64,000 nt of DNA from NCBI RefSeq assembly GCF_019880205.1, contig NZ_CP082292.1, forward strand, positions 3,534,001-3,598,000, in the 5' to 3' direction. Below the pieces are notes generated by a model. That model was not told the DNA's origin, made no database searches, and saw nothing but the letters and a program-made list of their open reading frames with translations. This stretch comes from Pantoea alfalfae. Lineage in GTDB: Bacteria > Pseudomonadota > Gammaproteobacteria > Enterobacterales > Enterobacteriaceae. Below are positions 1-10,488 of the stretch, in pieces; position 1 is the stretch's first letter, and every line of letters starts with the position of its first letter. The position numbers were made by a program, and so were the translations under genes.

Positions 1-809
1 TTGTAGCCACTACGCTCCAGTGCTTCTGCCACTTCCAGCGTTGCGTTTTTAGTACGCACGAAGATGATGGCAGCATCAAAGTCTTCTGCTTCCAGGAAGC
101 GAACCAGTGCATCTGTTTTACGACCGTAAGCGGTCCAGTAGCTCTGGCTGATATCAGGACGCGTTGTCATACTTGACTGGATACGCACTTCCTGTGGATC
201 TTTCATGAAGCGTTTGGTGATGCGACGAATCGCTTCCGGCATGGTTGCAGAGAACAGTGCAGTCTGATGACCGGCTGGAATCTGAGCCATGATGGTTTCA
301 ACGTCTTCGATGAAGCCCATACGCAGCATTTCATCAGCTTCATCCAGCACCAGGCCGCGCAGGTTAGAGAGTTCTAACGTGCCGCGTTTCAGGTGGTCAA
401 GCAGACGACCAGGGGTACCCACAACAACCTGTGGTCCCTGACGCAGAGCGCGCAGCTGCACGTCATAACGCTGGCCGCCGTAAAGGGCAACCACGTTCAG
501 GCCACGCATGTGCTTAGAGAATTCGGTGATTGCTTCAGCAACCTGTACCGCCAGTTCGCGGGTCGGTGCCAGCACCAGGATTTGCGGTGCTTTAACAGTC
601 GGGTCGATGTTGTTTAACAGCGGCAGAGAAAATGCCGCAGTTTTACCACTCCCGGTCTGCGCCATGCCTAACACGTCACGGCCCGCCAGCAGGTGAGGAA
701 TACACTCAGCCTGGATTGGGGATGGCTTTACGTAGCCCATGCCATTCAGTGATTCAAGGATGTCGGCGTTCAGGCCAAGGTCAGCAAAAGTGGTTTGAAT
801 ATCAGTCAT
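1..809 (-). CDS. deaD: DEAD-box ATP-dependent RNA helicase DeaD (CsdA), N-terminal part; C-terminus outside the window
   Basis: The minus-strand frame is open from the ATG at 809 to the window edge and gives the first 269 residues. Helicase core motifs are visible: Walker A AQTGSGKT at residues 50-57, PTRELA at 82-87, TPGRL at 132-136, DEAD at 156-159 and SAT at 187-189. In enterobacteria DeaD unwinds structured RNA during 50S biogenesis and cold adaptation and joins the cold-form degradosome; its C-terminal RNA-binding domains lie beyond the window. It is preceded by a short yrbN-like leader ORF, and its ATG lies two codons before the place where the yrbN frame would normally end. Identity is certain; only completeness is lacking. 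Confidence 0.96.
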   Translation of the reverse strand, partial: MTDIQTTFADLGLNADILESLNGMGYVKPSPIQAECIPHLLAGRDVLGMAQTGSGKTAAFSLPLLNNIDPTVKAPQILVLAPTRELAVQVAEAITEFSKHMRGLNVVALYGGQRYDVQLRALRQGPQVVVGTPGRLLDHLKRGTLELSNLRGLVLDEADEMLRMGFIEDVETIMAQIPAGHQTALFSATMPEAIRRITKRFMKDPQEVRIQSSMTTRPDISQSYWTAYGRKTDALVRFLEAEDFDAAIIFVRTKNATLEVAEALERSGY

Positions 810-825
810 GTAGTACACGTGCCTC

Positions 826-882
826 TTAGATTGCGGCGGCCAGTCTACATAACTCGTCGTGAAAACTTTCAGTCATTTTCAT
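826..882 (-). CDS. yrbN: yrbN-like small ORF in the deaD leader, prematurely stopped (18 aa)
   Basis: The frame reads [18 protein letters not shown] and then TAA. The segment [10 protein letters not shown] matches what I recall of E. coli YrbN, a peptide of about 26 residues whose end overlaps the deaD start. Here the TAA at 826-828 ends it early, yet the same frame continues as EARVLHD and stops at 802-804, just inside deaD (ATG at 809). This suggests that an ancestral coupled leader ORF was shortened. There is no clear Shine-Dalgarno sequence before either ATG (882 or 876). The E. coli comparison is from memory; the reading frame itself is directly seen. Function is unknown; coupling to deaD is only inferred. 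Confidence 0.55.
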   Translation of the reverse strand: MKMTESFHDELCRLAAAI

Positions 883-987
883 CAAAAAGTGTGAACCGGC
901 TCAAATTAGAAGTTTTGACGAACAGAAAAGCCTTCATCCTTTAAGATGATGACTTAACAGGTTTTACAGGCAAATTAAGTTCGTCAG

Positions 988-1872
988 CTATTGCTGGTCA
1001 GATTCTGATAAATCGTCTTGTGCCTGGCCGAGTTGCGCCAGTTCCAACAATGCGTATCGGTGTTCAACAAAGTTGTTAACGTTGTTGGCCACCGCCAGTT
1101 TGAACAACGCTTTCGCGTCGTCCTTCTCCCCCAGACTTAGGTAGTACTTACCTAAATAGAAGTTGGTTTCACTGAGATGTTCAGCGAGCGAGGTGTTATC
1201 CGTTGCGTCCGCCTTGAGACTTTCCATCAACGTTTTCTCGTTGATATCTCCAAGGTAGAACTCGACAATATTCCATCCCCATTGGTCTCTGACCGCTTTG
1301 TCGTGACGCTGTTTAAGCGCGACTTTTGCCTTGTCGACATCCATCTCACGTTCAACGAGATAGAGCCACAGACTGCGGAAAGGATCGTTAGGATCGTCTT
1401 GATAAAACGCCAGCAGATCATCTTGCGCTAACTTGTATCGACCGCCGTAATAGAGGGCGATACCACGGTTTAAATGCGCATAGTTGTAAGTTGGATCAAG
1501 CTCAAGTACAGAATCAAACGCTTCATAGGCGGCATCAAAGTTGCCCGCCTGCGTTAAATATATGCCTAAGTAGTTAAACACTTCGGGCATATCTGGTCTT
1601 ATAGACAGCGCTTGCGAAAAATCGTTCCGCGCTAATGCCCGCAGACCTAAACTATCATACAACACTCCGCGCTCATATAACAGCTGTGCGCGTTCATCAT
1701 CGGTGAGAGCGCGACTGGCAAGAATTTGTTCCATGCGCGCCAGTATCACTTCCTGCTGCAGTGTGGGCTGTAAAGGCACTGCAAGAACGTCGTTCTTACG
1801 CCAATTGGAGTTGCTGCATCCTGCCAGCGTCAAAGCTGTCGCAACAAAACACCAGCGCAGAAAAGGCTTCAT
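988..1872 (-). CDS. nlpI: Outer-membrane lipoprotein NlpI, TPR adaptor for the Prc protease
   Basis: This 294-residue protein has the same length as the E. coli protein. The N-terminus is a lipoprotein signal ending in the lipobox LAGC, giving a lipidated Cys19. The body consists of tetratricopeptide-like helical repeats (for example residues about 60-170, with alternating Ala/Gly/Tyr positions typical of TPRs). In E. coli NlpI dimers in the outer membrane recruit the protease Prc to degrade the endopeptidase MepS and bind several peptidoglycan hydrolases. The position between pnp and deaD is the conserved enterobacterial one, and it probably shares transcripts with pnp. Nothing unusual is seen. 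Confidence 0.95.
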   Translation of the reverse strand: MKPFLRWCFVATALTLAGCSNSNWRKNDVLAVPLQPTLQQEVILARMEQILASRALTDDERAQLLYERGVLYDSLGLRALARNDFSQALSIRPDMPEVFNYLGIYLTQAGNFDAAYEAFDSVLELDPTYNYAHLNRGIALYYGGRYKLAQDDLLAFYQDDPNDPFRSLWLYLVEREMDVDKAKVALKQRHDKAVRDQWGWNIVEFYLGDINEKTLMESLKADATDNTSLAEHLSETNFYLGKYYLSLGEKDDAKALFKLAVANNVNNFVEHRYALLELAQLGQAQDDLSESDQQ

Positions 1873-1955
1873 TTCCCACTCCCGAATACAAACATTGGGA
1901 TAACCATCCTGTCATCCGCCTGCTGTGCACAAGGATTCCCGCCCTCGCGATGATA

Positions 1956-1987
1956 CAAACGCCCCTCTCTGCCAGGCAAAGAGGGGC
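1956..1987 (-). terminator. Hairpin downstream of pnp
   Basis: An 8-bp GC-rich stem (GCCCCTCT at 1961-1968 with AGAGGGGC at 1980-1987) lies 14 bases past the pnp stop. In the minus direction it is followed by GTTTG, a poor U-tract. It may act as a leaky terminator or an RNA 3'-end stabiliser, allowing some read-through into nlpI. Confidence 0.5.
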
Positions 1988-2001
1988 AAATCAGCAACGA
2001 C

Positions 2002-4137
2002 TTATTCAGCGTCAGGCGTGGTCACCGCTGCAGCTTCTTCAGTCTGCGGCTTAGATTCTGTCGCTTCTTTGATGCTCAGACGTACGCGACCCTGGCGATC
2101 AACTTCCATCACCTTAACCGGCACTTCCTGACCCATCTGCAGGTAGTCAGTCACTTTCTCAACGCGCTTATCAGCGATTTGTGAAATGTGAACCAGACCT
2201 TCTTTACCGCCGCCGATGGCAACGAAGGCACCGAAATCAACGATACGGGTCACTTTACCACTGTAAATGCGGCCCACTTCGATTTCTGCAGTGATCTCTT
2301 CAATACGACGAATGGCTTCTTTCGCTTTCAGACCATCGGTCGCAGCGATTTTCACGGTGCCGTCATCTTCGATTTCAATCGTGGTGCCGGTCTCTTCAGT
2401 CAGTGCACGAATCACTGAGCCGCCTTTACCGATCACATCTTTGATCTTGTCAGAGCTGATTTTGATGGTGTAGATGCGCGGTGCAAATTCAGAAATCTCA
2501 GTACGCGGTGTGCTGATAGCCTGTTCCATTACGCCCAGAATGTGCAGACGCGCACCCTTGGCCTGGTTCAGGGCTTCCTGCATGATTTCACGCGTGATGC
2601 CTTCGATTTTGATGTCCATCTGCAGCGCGGTGATACCTTCACGGCTACCGGCTACCTTGAAGTCCATGTCGCCCAGATGATCTTCGTCGCCCAGGATATC
2701 AGACAGAACCACAAACTTCTCATCTTCTTTCACCAGACCCATCGCGATACCGGCAACGGCGGCTTTGATTGGCACACCTGCATCCATCAGCGCCAGTGAG
2801 GCACCACAGACAGAGGCCATTGAAGAGGAGCCGTTTGATTCGGTGATTTCAGACACGACGCGAACGGTGTAAGGGAAATCTTCCGCTTTAGGCATTACCG
2901 CTAACACACCGCGCTTCGCCAGACGACCGTGACCAATCTCACGACGCTTCGGCGAACCGACCATGCCGGTTTCACCGACAGAGTATGGAGGGAAGTTGTA
3001 ATGGAACAGGAAGCTGTCGGTACGTTCGCCCATCAGCTCATCCAGGTTCTGCGCATCACGGGTAGTACCCAGCGTTGCCGTAACCAGTGCCTGCGTTTCA
3101 CCACGGGTGAACAGTGATGAACCGTGAGTACGTGGCAATACGCCAGTACGCACGTCCAGACCGCGGATCATATCTTTTTCACGGCCATCGATACGTGGCT
3201 CGCCATTCAGGATGCGGGTACGAACAACGGTTTTTTCGAGGCTATGCACGATGTCGCCGATTTCTGAACCATCCAGCGTGTCATCTTCAGCCAGCAGCGC
3301 AGCAATGGTTTCGTCTTTGATGACGCCAACCTGCGCGTAACGCTCCTGCTTGTCAGTGATGCGGTAAGCATCACTGATGCGCGCTTCTGCCAGGGCAGCA
3401 ACACGAGAAATCAGCGGGGTATTGGCGGCTTCTGGCTGCCAGTCCCAGCGCGGTTTGCCTGCTTCAGCAACCAGGGCATTGATGTTTTCGATAACGATCT
3501 GCTGCTGGTCATGGCCAAAGACCACGGCGCCCAGCATCTGCTCTTCTGACAGGATCTCAGCTTCAGATTCAACCATCAGAACGGCATTCTGCGTACCGGC
3601 AACAACCAGATCCAGACGAGACTGTTTCAGCTCATCTGCGGTTGGGTTCAGAACATATTGATCGTTGATGTAACCTACACGTGCAGAGCCAATCGGGCCA
3701 TTGAACGGCAGACCAGAAAGCGCCAGTGCAGCAGAAGCACCGATCATCGCAACGATGTCTGGATGAACCTGTGGGTTGACAGACACCACGGTGGCAATAA
3801 CCTGGACTTCGTTAACAAAGCCTTCCGGGAAAAGTGGACGAATCGGGCGGTCAATCAGACGCGAAATCAGGGTTTCGCCTTCGCTTGGACGGCCTTCACG
3901 ACGGAAGAAGCTGCCTGGGATACGACCAGCAGCGTAAGTACGCTCCTGATAGTTCACGGTCAGTGGGAAGAAGTCCTGACCTGGTTTAGATTTTTTCTGA
4001 CCTACAACAGTGACGAACACTGCAGTATCGTCCATGCTCACCATCACAGCGGCTGTCGCCTGGCGAGCCATCATGCCGGTTTCCAGCGTGACGGTATGTT
4101 GACCATATTGGAATTTGCGTACGATCGGATTCAGCAA
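2002..4137 (-). CDS. pnp: Polynucleotide phosphorylase (PNPase), TTG start
   Basis: PNPase degrades RNA 3' to 5' with phosphate and is a core part of the RNA degradosome. The protein has two RNase PH-like domains (residues about 1-230 and 310-550), the catalytic aspartate cluster [14 protein letters not shown], a KH domain with the [11 protein letters not shown] loop near 560-575, and a C-terminal S1 domain near 620-690. I place the start at the TTG at 4137, which begins [12 protein letters not shown] and gives 711 residues, the E. coli length. AAGGAC lies 7 bases upstream, and an earlier TTG at 4143 fits less well. The leader holds an RNase III-type hairpin, so autoregulation by RNase III and PNPase is likely conserved. 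Confidence 0.96.
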   Translation of the reverse strand: MLNPIVRKFQYGQHTVTLETGMMARQATAAVMVSMDDTAVFVTVVGQKKSKPGQDFFPLTVNYQERTYAAGRIPGSFFRREGRPSEGETLISRLIDRPIRPLFPEGFVNEVQVIATVVSVNPQVHPDIVAMIGASAALALSGLPFNGPIGSARVGYINDQYVLNPTADELKQSRLDLVVAGTQNAVLMVESEAEILSEEQMLGAVVFGHDQQQIVIENINALVAEAGKPRWDWQPEAANTPLISRVAALAEARISDAYRITDKQERYAQVGVIKDETIAALLAEDDTLDGSEIGDIVHSLEKTVVRTRILNGEPRIDGREKDMIRGLDVRTGVLPRTHGSSLFTRGETQALVTATLGTTRDAQNLDELMGERTDSFLFHYNFPPYSVGETGMVGSPKRREIGHGRLAKRGVLAVMPKAEDFPYTVRVVSEITESNGSSSMASVCGASLALMDAGVPIKAAVAGIAMGLVKEDEKFVVLSDILGDEDHLGDMDFKVAGSREGITALQMDIKIEGITREIMQEALNQAKGARLHILGVMEQAISTPRTEISEFAPRIYTIKISSDKIKDVIGKGGSVIRALTEETGTTIEIEDDGTVKIAATDGLKAKEAIRRIEEITAEIEVGRIYSGKVTRIVDFGAFVAIGGGKEGLVHISQIADKRVEKVTDYLQMGQEVPVKVMEVDRQGRVRLSIKEATESKPQTEEAAAVTTPDAE

Positions 4138-4209
4138 AATCAAAGTCCTTAACTTCGGGGCAGGGCTATCTGTAGCCTGCCATTGATTACCAATCTTCAG
4201 CTGCATCCT

Positions 4210-4264
4210 CGCGACTAATGACAACCCTCGACCGCCCCTGCGGTAAAGCCTCTCATTAGCCGCG
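4210..4264 (-). promoter_or_regulatory. RNase III-type leader hairpin for pnp autoregulation
   Basis: On the minus strand CGCGGCTAATGA (4264-4253) pairs with TCATTAGTCGCG (4221-4210) through 12 pairs, one of them G-U, around an internal GC-rich stem. In E. coli a hairpin at this place in the pnp leader is cut by RNase III, and PNPase then removes the upstream arm, destabilising its own mRNA. The pnp-rpsO gap of about 310 bases (4138-4447) contains this element, the rpsO terminator, and presumably a pnp promoter that I cannot assign with confidence. Confidence 0.7.
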
Positions 4265-4337
4265 CGAAATTCTGCAAACTAAAGATCACACTAAGCAACA
4301 ATACATCAGTTTGGCCCGGATTGCTGCCGATTGCTCG

Positions 4338-4361
4338 AAAAAAGGGGCCATAAAGGCCCCC
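4338..4361 (-). terminator. rpsO intrinsic terminator
   Basis: In the minus direction the sequence GGGGCC-TTTAT-GGCCCC is followed directly by TTTTTT. This is a classical Rho-independent terminator about 85 bases past rpsO, in the position of the E. coli rpsO t1 terminator between rpsO and pnp. Confidence 0.85.
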
Positions 4362-4447
4362 TCTTCACGAAACTCGCACAAATCTGATCGTAAGCTGCAC
4401 ACAGTGCAAAAGTCCGCATAATGCCCCGACGATCAGATTCTTCAGAC

Positions 4448-4717
4448 TTAGCGACGCAGACCGAGACTTTCGATCAGGCTGCTGTAGCGTGCAACGTCTT
4501 TACGCTTCAGGTAGTCCAGCAGCTTACGACGCTGTGATACCATGCGCAGCAGACCGCGGCGGCTGTGGTGGTCTTTTTTGTGCTCAGAGAAGTGACCCTG
4601 CAGATGGGTAATCTGCGCGGTCAACAGGGCAACCTGAACTTCAGTTGAACCGCTGTCGTTAGCACCACGGCCATATTTAGCAACGATCTCTGCTTTAGCT
4701 TCTACGCTTAGAGACAT
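4448..4717 (-). CDS. rpsO: 30S ribosomal protein S15
   Basis: The 89-residue protein begins [18 protein letters not shown] and carries the family hallmark [21 protein letters not shown], which binds the 16S rRNA three-way junction (motif cited in two parts because of its length: [10 protein letters not shown] and [11 protein letters not shown]). It is an early-binding protein of the 30S platform. The length equals the usual enterobacterial one. It has its own promoter in the truB-rpsO gap as well as read-through from the long rimP-nusA-infB operon. In E. coli it represses its own translation through a pseudoknot at the start codon; I did not verify that fold here. Confidence 0.97.
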   Translation of the reverse strand: MSLSVEAKAEIVAKYGRGANDSGSTEVQVALLTAQITHLQGHFSEHKKDHHSRRGLLRMVSQRRKLLDYLKRKDVARYSSLIESLGLRR

Positions 4718-4788
4718 AATAAACTCCAGTAATAAATGAATGTATGGGTGCCGATCTCTAATTCAGCATCCCGCTTTAAAGCCGCGCT

Positions 4789-4817
4789 ATTCTACTCTGC
4801 GCCTGATAGCAACGCAA
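4789..4817 (-). promoter_or_regulatory. rpsO sigma-70 promoter
   Basis: On the minus strand TTGCGT (4817-4812) and TAGAAT (4794-4789) are separated by exactly 17 bases. They lie about 70 bases upstream of the rpsO start, within the truB-rpsO gap where E. coli has rpsO P1. Confidence 0.65.
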
Positions 4818-4848
4818 ATGCCCCATCAGCGAAAAGTGAACGCCTGGC

Positions 4849-5793
4849 TTAATCCTGATACTCAACCACTAAACGACGTGGCGCAAGACGGCCATCATCG
4901 GCAATTTCTGCCATACCGATAAACTTACGCGCTTCGCCTTCCGATACTCTGACCAGCCCCTGCGCAGGCGCGTTGCTGGCCTGTACCGGCTGTCCCTGAC
5001 GGAAAAAATCTGCCACGGCGGGTGGGATATTCACTTCAGGGAAATCAGAGGCCGGGCTGTCCATCGGCAACAACAGCGGATCGAGCTGCGTTTCCAGTGG
5101 GGTGCCCGCTTCTGTGGCTTCCGCCAGCAGCGTGTTGAGCTGTTCCAGCGTCACCATCCGTTCATACGGATAACGGGCAACCTGTACACGTCGCAGCATG
5201 ATGACATGCGCACCGCATCCCAGCTTTTCACCCAGGTCATCGATGATGGTACGGATATAGGTGCCTTTGGAGCAGTGAATTTCCAGCTCCAGCTCATTAT
5301 CCTGCCAGCGAATAAATTGCAGCTCATAGACCGTGATGGGACGCGGTTCACGCTCAATCACAATGCCCTGACGCGCATATTCATACAGCGGACGACCCTG
5401 ATGCTTCAGCGCCGAAAACATCGATGGCACCTGCAGCGTATCGCCGCGGAAGCTCTCAAGGGCGCTATCCAGATCGACCTGACTGAAGCTGACCAGACGC
5501 GTCTGCACGATATTGCCATCCGCATCTGACGTGTCAGTGCGCTCGCCCAGTCGGGCAATCACACGGTAGCGTTTGTCGGAATCGAGCAGATACTGCGAAA
5601 ACTTGGTCGCTTCACCCAGGCAGATTGGCAACATGCCGGTGGCCAGTGGATCAAGCGCGCCGGTATGGCCTGCGCGATTAGCGTTAAAGATACGCTTCAC
5701 TTTCTGCAGGACATCATTCGACGAAACGCCTTGTGGCTTATCCAGCAACAACACGCCATGGACGTCGCGACCGCGACGACGCGGACGACTCAT
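4849..5793 (-). CDS. truB: tRNA pseudouridine-55 synthase TruB
   Basis: TruB isomerises U55 of the tRNA T-loop to pseudouridine and also helps tRNA fold. The catalytic aspartate is Asp48 in the motif [16 protein letters not shown] (residues 41-56), the same number as in E. coli. Downstream come [13 protein letters not shown], typical of the catalytic fold, and a C-terminal PUA-like region (about 250-314). The length of 314 equals the E. coli protein. Its ATG overlaps the rbfA stop by one base (TAATG), which indicates translational coupling within the rimP-nusA-infB-rbfA-truB operon. Confidence 0.96.
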   Translation of the reverse strand: MSRPRRRGRDVHGVLLLDKPQGVSSNDVLQKVKRIFNANRAGHTGALDPLATGMLPICLGEATKFSQYLLDSDKRYRVIARLGERTDTSDADGNIVQTRLVSFSQVDLDSALESFRGDTLQVPSMFSALKHQGRPLYEYARQGIVIEREPRPITVYELQFIRWQDNELELEIHCSKGTYIRTIIDDLGEKLGCGAHVIMLRRVQVARYPYERMVTLEQLNTLLAEATEAGTPLETQLDPLLLPMDSPASDFPEVNIPPAVADFFRQGQPVQASNAPAQGLVRVSEGEARKFIGMAEIADDGRLAPRRLVVEYQD

Positions 5794-6200
5794 TACGCCT
5801 CCTCGTCATCGCCGGTGGCATCCGGACCACGGCGCTCTGCATCGTTCTTAACGACGCTGGTGACGAGGTTAGACATGCGCATCCCTTCGACTAACGAGTT
5901 ATCGTAGAAGAACGTCAGCTCAGGCACGATACGCAGACGCATCGCTTTGCCGAGCAGAATGCGAATGTAGCCTGACGCTTCTTTCAGCGCTTTCAGGCCA
6001 TGCTTGATCGCATCTTCATCTTTGTCGTTGAGGAACGTAACGAACACTTTTGCGTAAGCAAGATCGCGTGACACTTCAACGCCGGATACGGTGACCATCA
6101 TGCCAAGGCGCGGATCTTTAATCTCACGCTGCAGGATCATCGCGATCTCTTTTTGCAGCTCTTGTGACACGCGCTGCGGGCGACCAAATTCTTTCGCCAT
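5793..6200 (-). CDS. rbfA: 30S ribosome-binding factor RbfA
   Basis: RbfA binds the 30S neck and is needed for 16S 5'-end maturation and cold growth. The start at 6200 gives [11 protein letters not shown], as in E. coli, and 135 residues; an upstream in-frame ATG at 6203 and a further one at 6215 would only add a short non-conserved extension. The single KH-like domain is recognisable from [20 protein letters not shown] and [18 protein letters not shown]. The C-terminal tail is acidic and differs from E. coli (ending DATGDDEEA). It sits between infB and truB and is coupled to truB by a one-base overlap. Confidence 0.95.
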   Translation of the reverse strand: MAKEFGRPQRVSQELQKEIAMILQREIKDPRLGMMVTVSGVEVSRDLAYAKVFVTFLNDKDEDAIKHGLKALKEASGYIRILLGKAMRLRIVPELTFFYDNSLVEGMRMSNLVTSVVKNDAERRGPDATGDDEEA

Positions 6201-6265
6201 CATTATTTCTCCCAAATAATTCGGGAGGCCAGAGGCCTCCCAAATTGCAACACATCAGCAGTCTA

Positions 6266-8959
6266 TTACTCGATGGTGCGTTTAATTTCGATGATTTCAA
6301 ACACTTCGATCATATCGCCAACGCGAACGTCGTTGTAGTTCTTCACGCCGATACCGCACTCCATGCCGTTACGCACTTCGTTGACGTCATCTTTGAAGCG
6401 ACGCAGAGATTCCAGCTCGCCTTCGTAAATCACCACGTTGTCACGCAGGACACGGATTGGATTGTGACGTTTGATGTTACCTTCCGTCACCATACAACCG
6501 GCAATCGCGCCAAACTTCGGTGATTTGAACACGTCGCGCACTGCAGCCAGACCAATAATCTGCTGTTTGTACTCTGGTGCCAGCATGCCGCTCATCGCTG
6601 CTTTAACTTCGTCAATCAGGTTATAGATGACAGAGTAGTAGCGCAGATCCAGGCTTTCTGCGTCAATGACGCGACGCGCAGAGGCATCGGCACGAACGTT
6701 GAAGCCAAGGAGGATGGCGTTAGAAGCAGCCGCCAGGGTTGCATCGGTTTCGGTAATCCCGCCCACGCCTGAACCCACAATCTTCACCTTCACTTCGTCG
6801 GTGGAGAGTTTCTGCAGGGAATCAGAGATGGCTTCCACAGAACCCTGAACGTCGGCTTTCAGAACGATATTCAGTTCAGACACTTCGCCTTCGGTCATGT
6901 TAGCAAACATGTTTTCGAGCTTAGATTTCTGCTGGCGAGCCAGTTTAACTTCGCGGAATTTGCCCTGACGGTAGAGCGCAACTTCACGTGCTTTCTTCTC
7001 GTCACGTACCACAGTCGCTTCATCACCTGCAGCCGGCACGCCGGACAGGCCCAGAATCTCAACCGGGATAGAAGGACCCGCTTCCATGACTTCGCGACCC
7101 AGTTCGTCACGCATTGCACGAACACGGCCATATTCGAAACCACAAAGAACGATGTCGCCTTTATTAAGCGTACCTTCACGAACCAGCACGGTAGCAACCG
7201 GACCACGACCTTTGTCGAGGAACGATTCAATCACCACGCCGCTCGCCATACCTTCACGGATAGCCGTCAGTTCCAGAACTTCTGCCTGCAGCAGGATTGC
7301 GTTTAACAGGTCGTCAATGCCGGTACCCGCTTTCGCAGAGACATTTACGAACATGTTTTCGCCGCCCCACTCTTCCGGAATGATTCCGTACTGAGTCAGT
7401 TCGTTTTTAACACGATCCGGATCCGCTTCTGGCTTATCGCACTTGTTCACGGCAACCACAACCGGCACTTTAGCGGCTTTGGCGTGTTGAATAGCTTCGA
7501 CAGTCTGTGGCATCACGCCATCGTCTGCGGCAACCACCAGGATAACGATATCTGTCGCCTGTGCACCACGTGCACGCATCGCGGTAAACGCGGCGTGGCC
7601 CGGGGTATCCAGGAAGGTGACCATACCGTTGTCGGTTTCAACGTGGTAAGCACCAATGTGCTGTGTAATACCGCCCGCTTCGCCAGAGGCGATTTTAGTG
7701 GAACGGATATAGTCCAGCAGAGAGGTTTTACCGTGGTCGACGTGGCCCATGATGGTCACAACCGGCGCACGAGACTCCTGTGCCGCATCGGTATCACGAT
7801 CGTCCATTACCGCTTCTTCCAGCTCATTCTCACGACGCAGGGTCACTTTGTGGCCCATTTCTTCGGCTACGAGCTGTGCAGTTTCCTGATCGATGACCTG
7901 GTTGATAGTCGCCATGGCGCCCATCTTCATCATCGCTTTGATGACCAGAGAACCTTTCACCGCCATTTTGTTCGCCAGTTCGGCTACGGTGATGGTTTCG
8001 CCGATCACAACATCGCGGTTAACGGCCTGCGCTGGCTTGTTGAAGCCCTGCTGCAGTGCGCTAGGTTTGCGATGCTTACCGCCTTTACCGCCACGAACCT
8101 GCGCACGCGCTTCTTCACGGTCAGTTTTGGCTTCGGAATGTTTGTTGCCTTTTTTCGCCGGACGCGCAGCTTTAGCAGTAGTACGCGCACGCGCACGGCC
8201 TGCTTCAACCTGACGGTCGTTTTCGTCTTCTGCCTGACGGGCATGGGTCGAAGTGGTGACGTGATAGTCGCCTTTATCCTCTTCTTCCGGTTTTTCCCAT
8301 TCAGCTGATTTCTCTTCAGCCAGACGGCGGGCTTCTTCGGCTACGAGGCGGGCAGCCTCTTCAAGCTTACGGCGGGCTTCTTCTTCAGCTTTACGCTTCA
8401 GTTCAGCAGCTTCAGCTTCGCGACGGGCTTTGTCTGATTGCGCAGCCCTGGTCACTTCGTCGGTAGGTTGATTTGTCACTTTGTCATTTTCCGCTGCTGC
8501 ACGTTTGGCCTTATCAGCGGCTTCGCGCCTGGCTTTATCTTCGGCTTCACGTTGCGCTTTCTGTTCAGCTTCGCGACGGGCTTTTTCTTCTGCCTCGCGT
8601 TGCGCCTGCTCTTCCGCTTCACGCTGCGCCTCGGCTTCAGCTTCTGCCTGAGCTTGCTCAGCCTCTGCATCACCCTTCACATAGGTACGCTTTTTGCGGA
8701 CTTCGATTTGCACCGACTTACTTTTACCCCCGGTGCCTGGAATATTCAAGGTGCTGCGCGTTTTACGCTGCAGCGTCAGCTTAGCTGAACCGACCTGACC
8801 GTGTTCACGGTTCAGATGAGATAGTAAGGTTTCTTTCTCTTGCTGGGTCACCGCGTCATTTTCAGACTTAGGGATTCCCGCATCAGCAAATTGCTGTACC
8901 AGGCGATCGACCGGAGTCTGAATTTCTGCGGCCAGCGATTTTACGGTTACATCTGTCAT
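6266..8959 (-). CDS. infB: Translation initiation factor IF-2
   Basis: This GTPase places initiator tRNA on the 30S and promotes subunit joining. The order of domains is: an IF2-N domain (residues 1-50), a long charged coiled coil rich in REAE/KARRE units (about 100-220), a second IF2-N domain (about 317-370), the G domain with GHVDHGKT at 405-412, DTPGH and NKCD (the usual isoleucine of NKID is Cys), then the domain II and C-terminal fMet-tRNA-binding region. The total of 897 residues compares with about 890 in E. coli. Candidate internal starts for shorter isoforms are annotated separately. Its partner, the initiator tRNA gene, begins the same operon. Confidence 0.97.
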   Translation of the reverse strand: MTDVTVKSLAAEIQTPVDRLVQQFADAGIPKSENDAVTQQEKETLLSHLNREHGQVGSAKLTLQRKTRSTLNIPGTGGKSKSVQIEVRKKRTYVKGDAEAEQAQAEAEAEAQREAEEQAQREAEEKARREAEQKAQREAEDKARREAADKAKRAAAENDKVTNQPTDEVTRAAQSDKARREAEAAELKRKAEEEARRKLEEAARLVAEEARRLAEEKSAEWEKPEEEDKGDYHVTTSTHARQAEDENDRQVEAGRARARTTAKAARPAKKGNKHSEAKTDREEARAQVRGGKGGKHRKPSALQQGFNKPAQAVNRDVVIGETITVAELANKMAVKGSLVIKAMMKMGAMATINQVIDQETAQLVAEEMGHKVTLRRENELEEAVMDDRDTDAAQESRAPVVTIMGHVDHGKTSLLDYIRSTKIASGEAGGITQHIGAYHVETDNGMVTFLDTPGHAAFTAMRARGAQATDIVILVVAADDGVMPQTVEAIQHAKAAKVPVVVAVNKCDKPEADPDRVKNELTQYGIIPEEWGGENMFVNVSAKAGTGIDDLLNAILLQAEVLELTAIREGMASGVVIESFLDKGRGPVATVLVREGTLNKGDIVLCGFEYGRVRAMRDELGREVMEAGPSIPVEILGLSGVPAAGDEATVVRDEKKAREVALYRQGKFREVKLARQQKSKLENMFANMTEGEVSELNIVLKADVQGSVEAISDSLQKLSTDEVKVKIVGSGVGGITETDATLAAASNAILLGFNVRADASARRVIDAESLDLRYYSVIYNLIDEVKAAMSGMLAPEYKQQIIGLAAVRDVFKSPKFGAIAGCMVTEGNIKRHNPIRVLRDNVVIYEGELESLRRFKDDVNEVRNGMECGIGVKNYNDVRVGDMIEVFEIIEIKRTIE
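8453..8479 (-). promoter_or_regulatory. Candidate internal IF2-2 and IF2-3 start codons, both GTG
   Basis: In E. coli, infB also starts internally at GTG 158 and ATG 165, giving IF2-2 and IF2-3. The corresponding stretch here reads [16 protein letters not shown]. Val161 (8479-8477) and Val169 (8455-8453) are both encoded by GTG. The second site has therefore changed from ATG to another usable start codon rather than to a non-start codon. Initiation is inferred; only the codons are seen. Confidence 0.45.
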
Positions 8960-8976
8960 GCTGTTCCTTCCTGTTA

Positions 8977-10464
8977 TTACGCGTCATCGCCGAACCAGCA
9001 GATATTACGTGCGGCCATAATCAGCGCGCCGGCCTGTTCATCAGACATGCCTTCAATATCCGTCAGATCGTCAACACCTTGCTCAGCGAGATCTTCCAGC
9101 GTGCAAACGCCTTTTGACGCCAGGCGGAACGCCAGCGCACGATCGAGGCCTTCAAGATTCAGAAGATCCGCAGCGGGCTCCTGATTTCCAAGACTCTCTT
9201 CTTTCGCCAGTGCCAGGGTGGTTAACGCATTTTTTGCTCGTTCACGCAGGGCTTCAATGGTCTCTTCGTCGAGGCCGTCGACTTCCAGCAGCTCGTTGAT
9301 TGGCACGTATGCCAGCTCTTCCAGCGAGGAGAAGCCCTCTTCCACCAGTACGGTGGCGAACTCTTCGTCGATGTCGAGATGTTTAGTGAACATATCGATC
9401 GCTGCATGCGCTTCAGCCTGATGCTTAGCCTGCAGATCATCGACGGTCATCACGTTCAGCTCCCAGCCACTCAGCTGCGAAGCGAGACGCACGTTTTGGC
9501 CGTTACGGCCGATCGCCTGAGCCAGATTGCCAGCTTCTACAGCGATATCCATGGTGTGATTATCTTCATCAACCACGATTGATGCCACATCGGCCGGAGC
9601 CATGGCGTTAATAACAAACTGCGCCGGGTTATCGTCCCACAGCACGATATCGATACGCTCGCCGCCCAGTTCACTGGAAACCGCCTGAACACGCGCGCCG
9701 CGCATGCCCACACAGGCACCCACCGGATCGATACGTTTGTCGTTGGTTTTGACTGCAATTTTAGCGCGGGAACCCGGATCACGGGCAGCGGCTTTAATTT
9801 CAATCAGTTCTTCGCCAATTTCTGGCACCTCAATGCGGAACAGTTCAATCAGCATTTCCGGTTTGGAACGCGTCACAAACAGCTGCGCGCCACGCGCTTC
9901 CGGACGTACAGAGTAGAGTACGCCACGAATACGGTCGCCTGGACGGAAGTTTTCACGCGGTAGCATATCTTCGCGCAGAATGACCGCTTCGGCATTGCTG
10001 CCTAAGTCGAGGGAAATGTTGTCGCGGTTAACTTTCTTCACCACACCGGTGATGATTTCGCCTTCCTGCTCACGGAACTGATCAACCACCATCGCGCGCT
10101 CAGCTTCGCGCACTTTTTGCACGATAACCTGCTTAGCGGTCTGGGTAGTGATACGGTCAAAGGTGACCGATTCAATCTGATCTTCGACATATTCGCCCAG
10201 ATTGAATGCTTCATCTTCGAAGCGGGCCGCATCCAGCGTGATCTCGCGCGTCGGCTGTGTCACCTCTTCTACGATTTCCCAGCGGCGGAAAGTATCGAAA
10301 TCGCCACTGCGGCGATCAATGCTGACGCGTACTTCAATTTCCTGCTCGTACTTTTTCTTGGTCGCAGTCGCCAGCGCGCTCTCCAGCGCTTCGAAGATTT
10401 TCTCACGCGGCAGGGCTTTTTCGTTAGAAACGGCTTCTACAACAGCTAAGATCTCTTTGTTCAT
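8977..10464 (-). CDS. nusA: Transcription termination/antitermination factor NusA
   Basis: NusA binds RNA polymerase, promotes pausing and intrinsic termination, and takes part in rrn and lambda antitermination. The start at 10464 ([20 protein letters not shown]) gives 495 residues, the E. coli length; an upstream in-frame start at 10479 is less likely. The order is N-terminal polymerase-binding domain (1-130), S1 (about 135-200), KH1 and KH2 (about 230-345, with [12 protein letters not shown]), and two acidic AR repeats with helix-hairpin-helix pairs (about 350-495). It lies between rimP and infB, as in all enterobacteria. Confidence 0.96.
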   Translation of the reverse strand: MNKEILAVVEAVSNEKALPREKIFEALESALATATKKKYEQEIEVRVSIDRRSGDFDTFRRWEIVEEVTQPTREITLDAARFEDEAFNLGEYVEDQIESVTFDRITTQTAKQVIVQKVREAERAMVVDQFREQEGEIITGVVKKVNRDNISLDLGSNAEAVILREDMLPRENFRPGDRIRGVLYSVRPEARGAQLFVTRSKPEMLIELFRIEVPEIGEELIEIKAAARDPGSRAKIAVKTNDKRIDPVGACVGMRGARVQAVSSELGGERIDIVLWDDNPAQFVINAMAPADVASIVVDEDNHTMDIAVEAGNLAQAIGRNGQNVRLASQLSGWELNVMTVDDLQAKHQAEAHAAIDMFTKHLDIDEEFATVLVEEGFSSLEELAYVPINELLEVDGLDEETIEALRERAKNALTTLALAKEESLGNQEPAADLLNLEGLDRALAFRLASKGVCTLEDLAEQGVDDLTDIEGMSDEQAGALIMAARNICWFGDDA

Positions 10465-10488
10465 CCTGGTTAGCCTCAATCCGGACTT

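Noticed and set aside
3658..4152. A 164-codon plus-strand frame opposite pnp
   Set aside because: It is antisense to the catalytic domain of PNPase; no ribosome-binding site and no family motif.
7484..8308. A 274-codon plus-strand frame opposite infB
   Set aside because: It lies fully antisense to conserved IF2 sequence, has no ribosome-binding site and is rich in Phe/His/Arg, as expected from the complement of Glu/Lys/Ala-rich codons.
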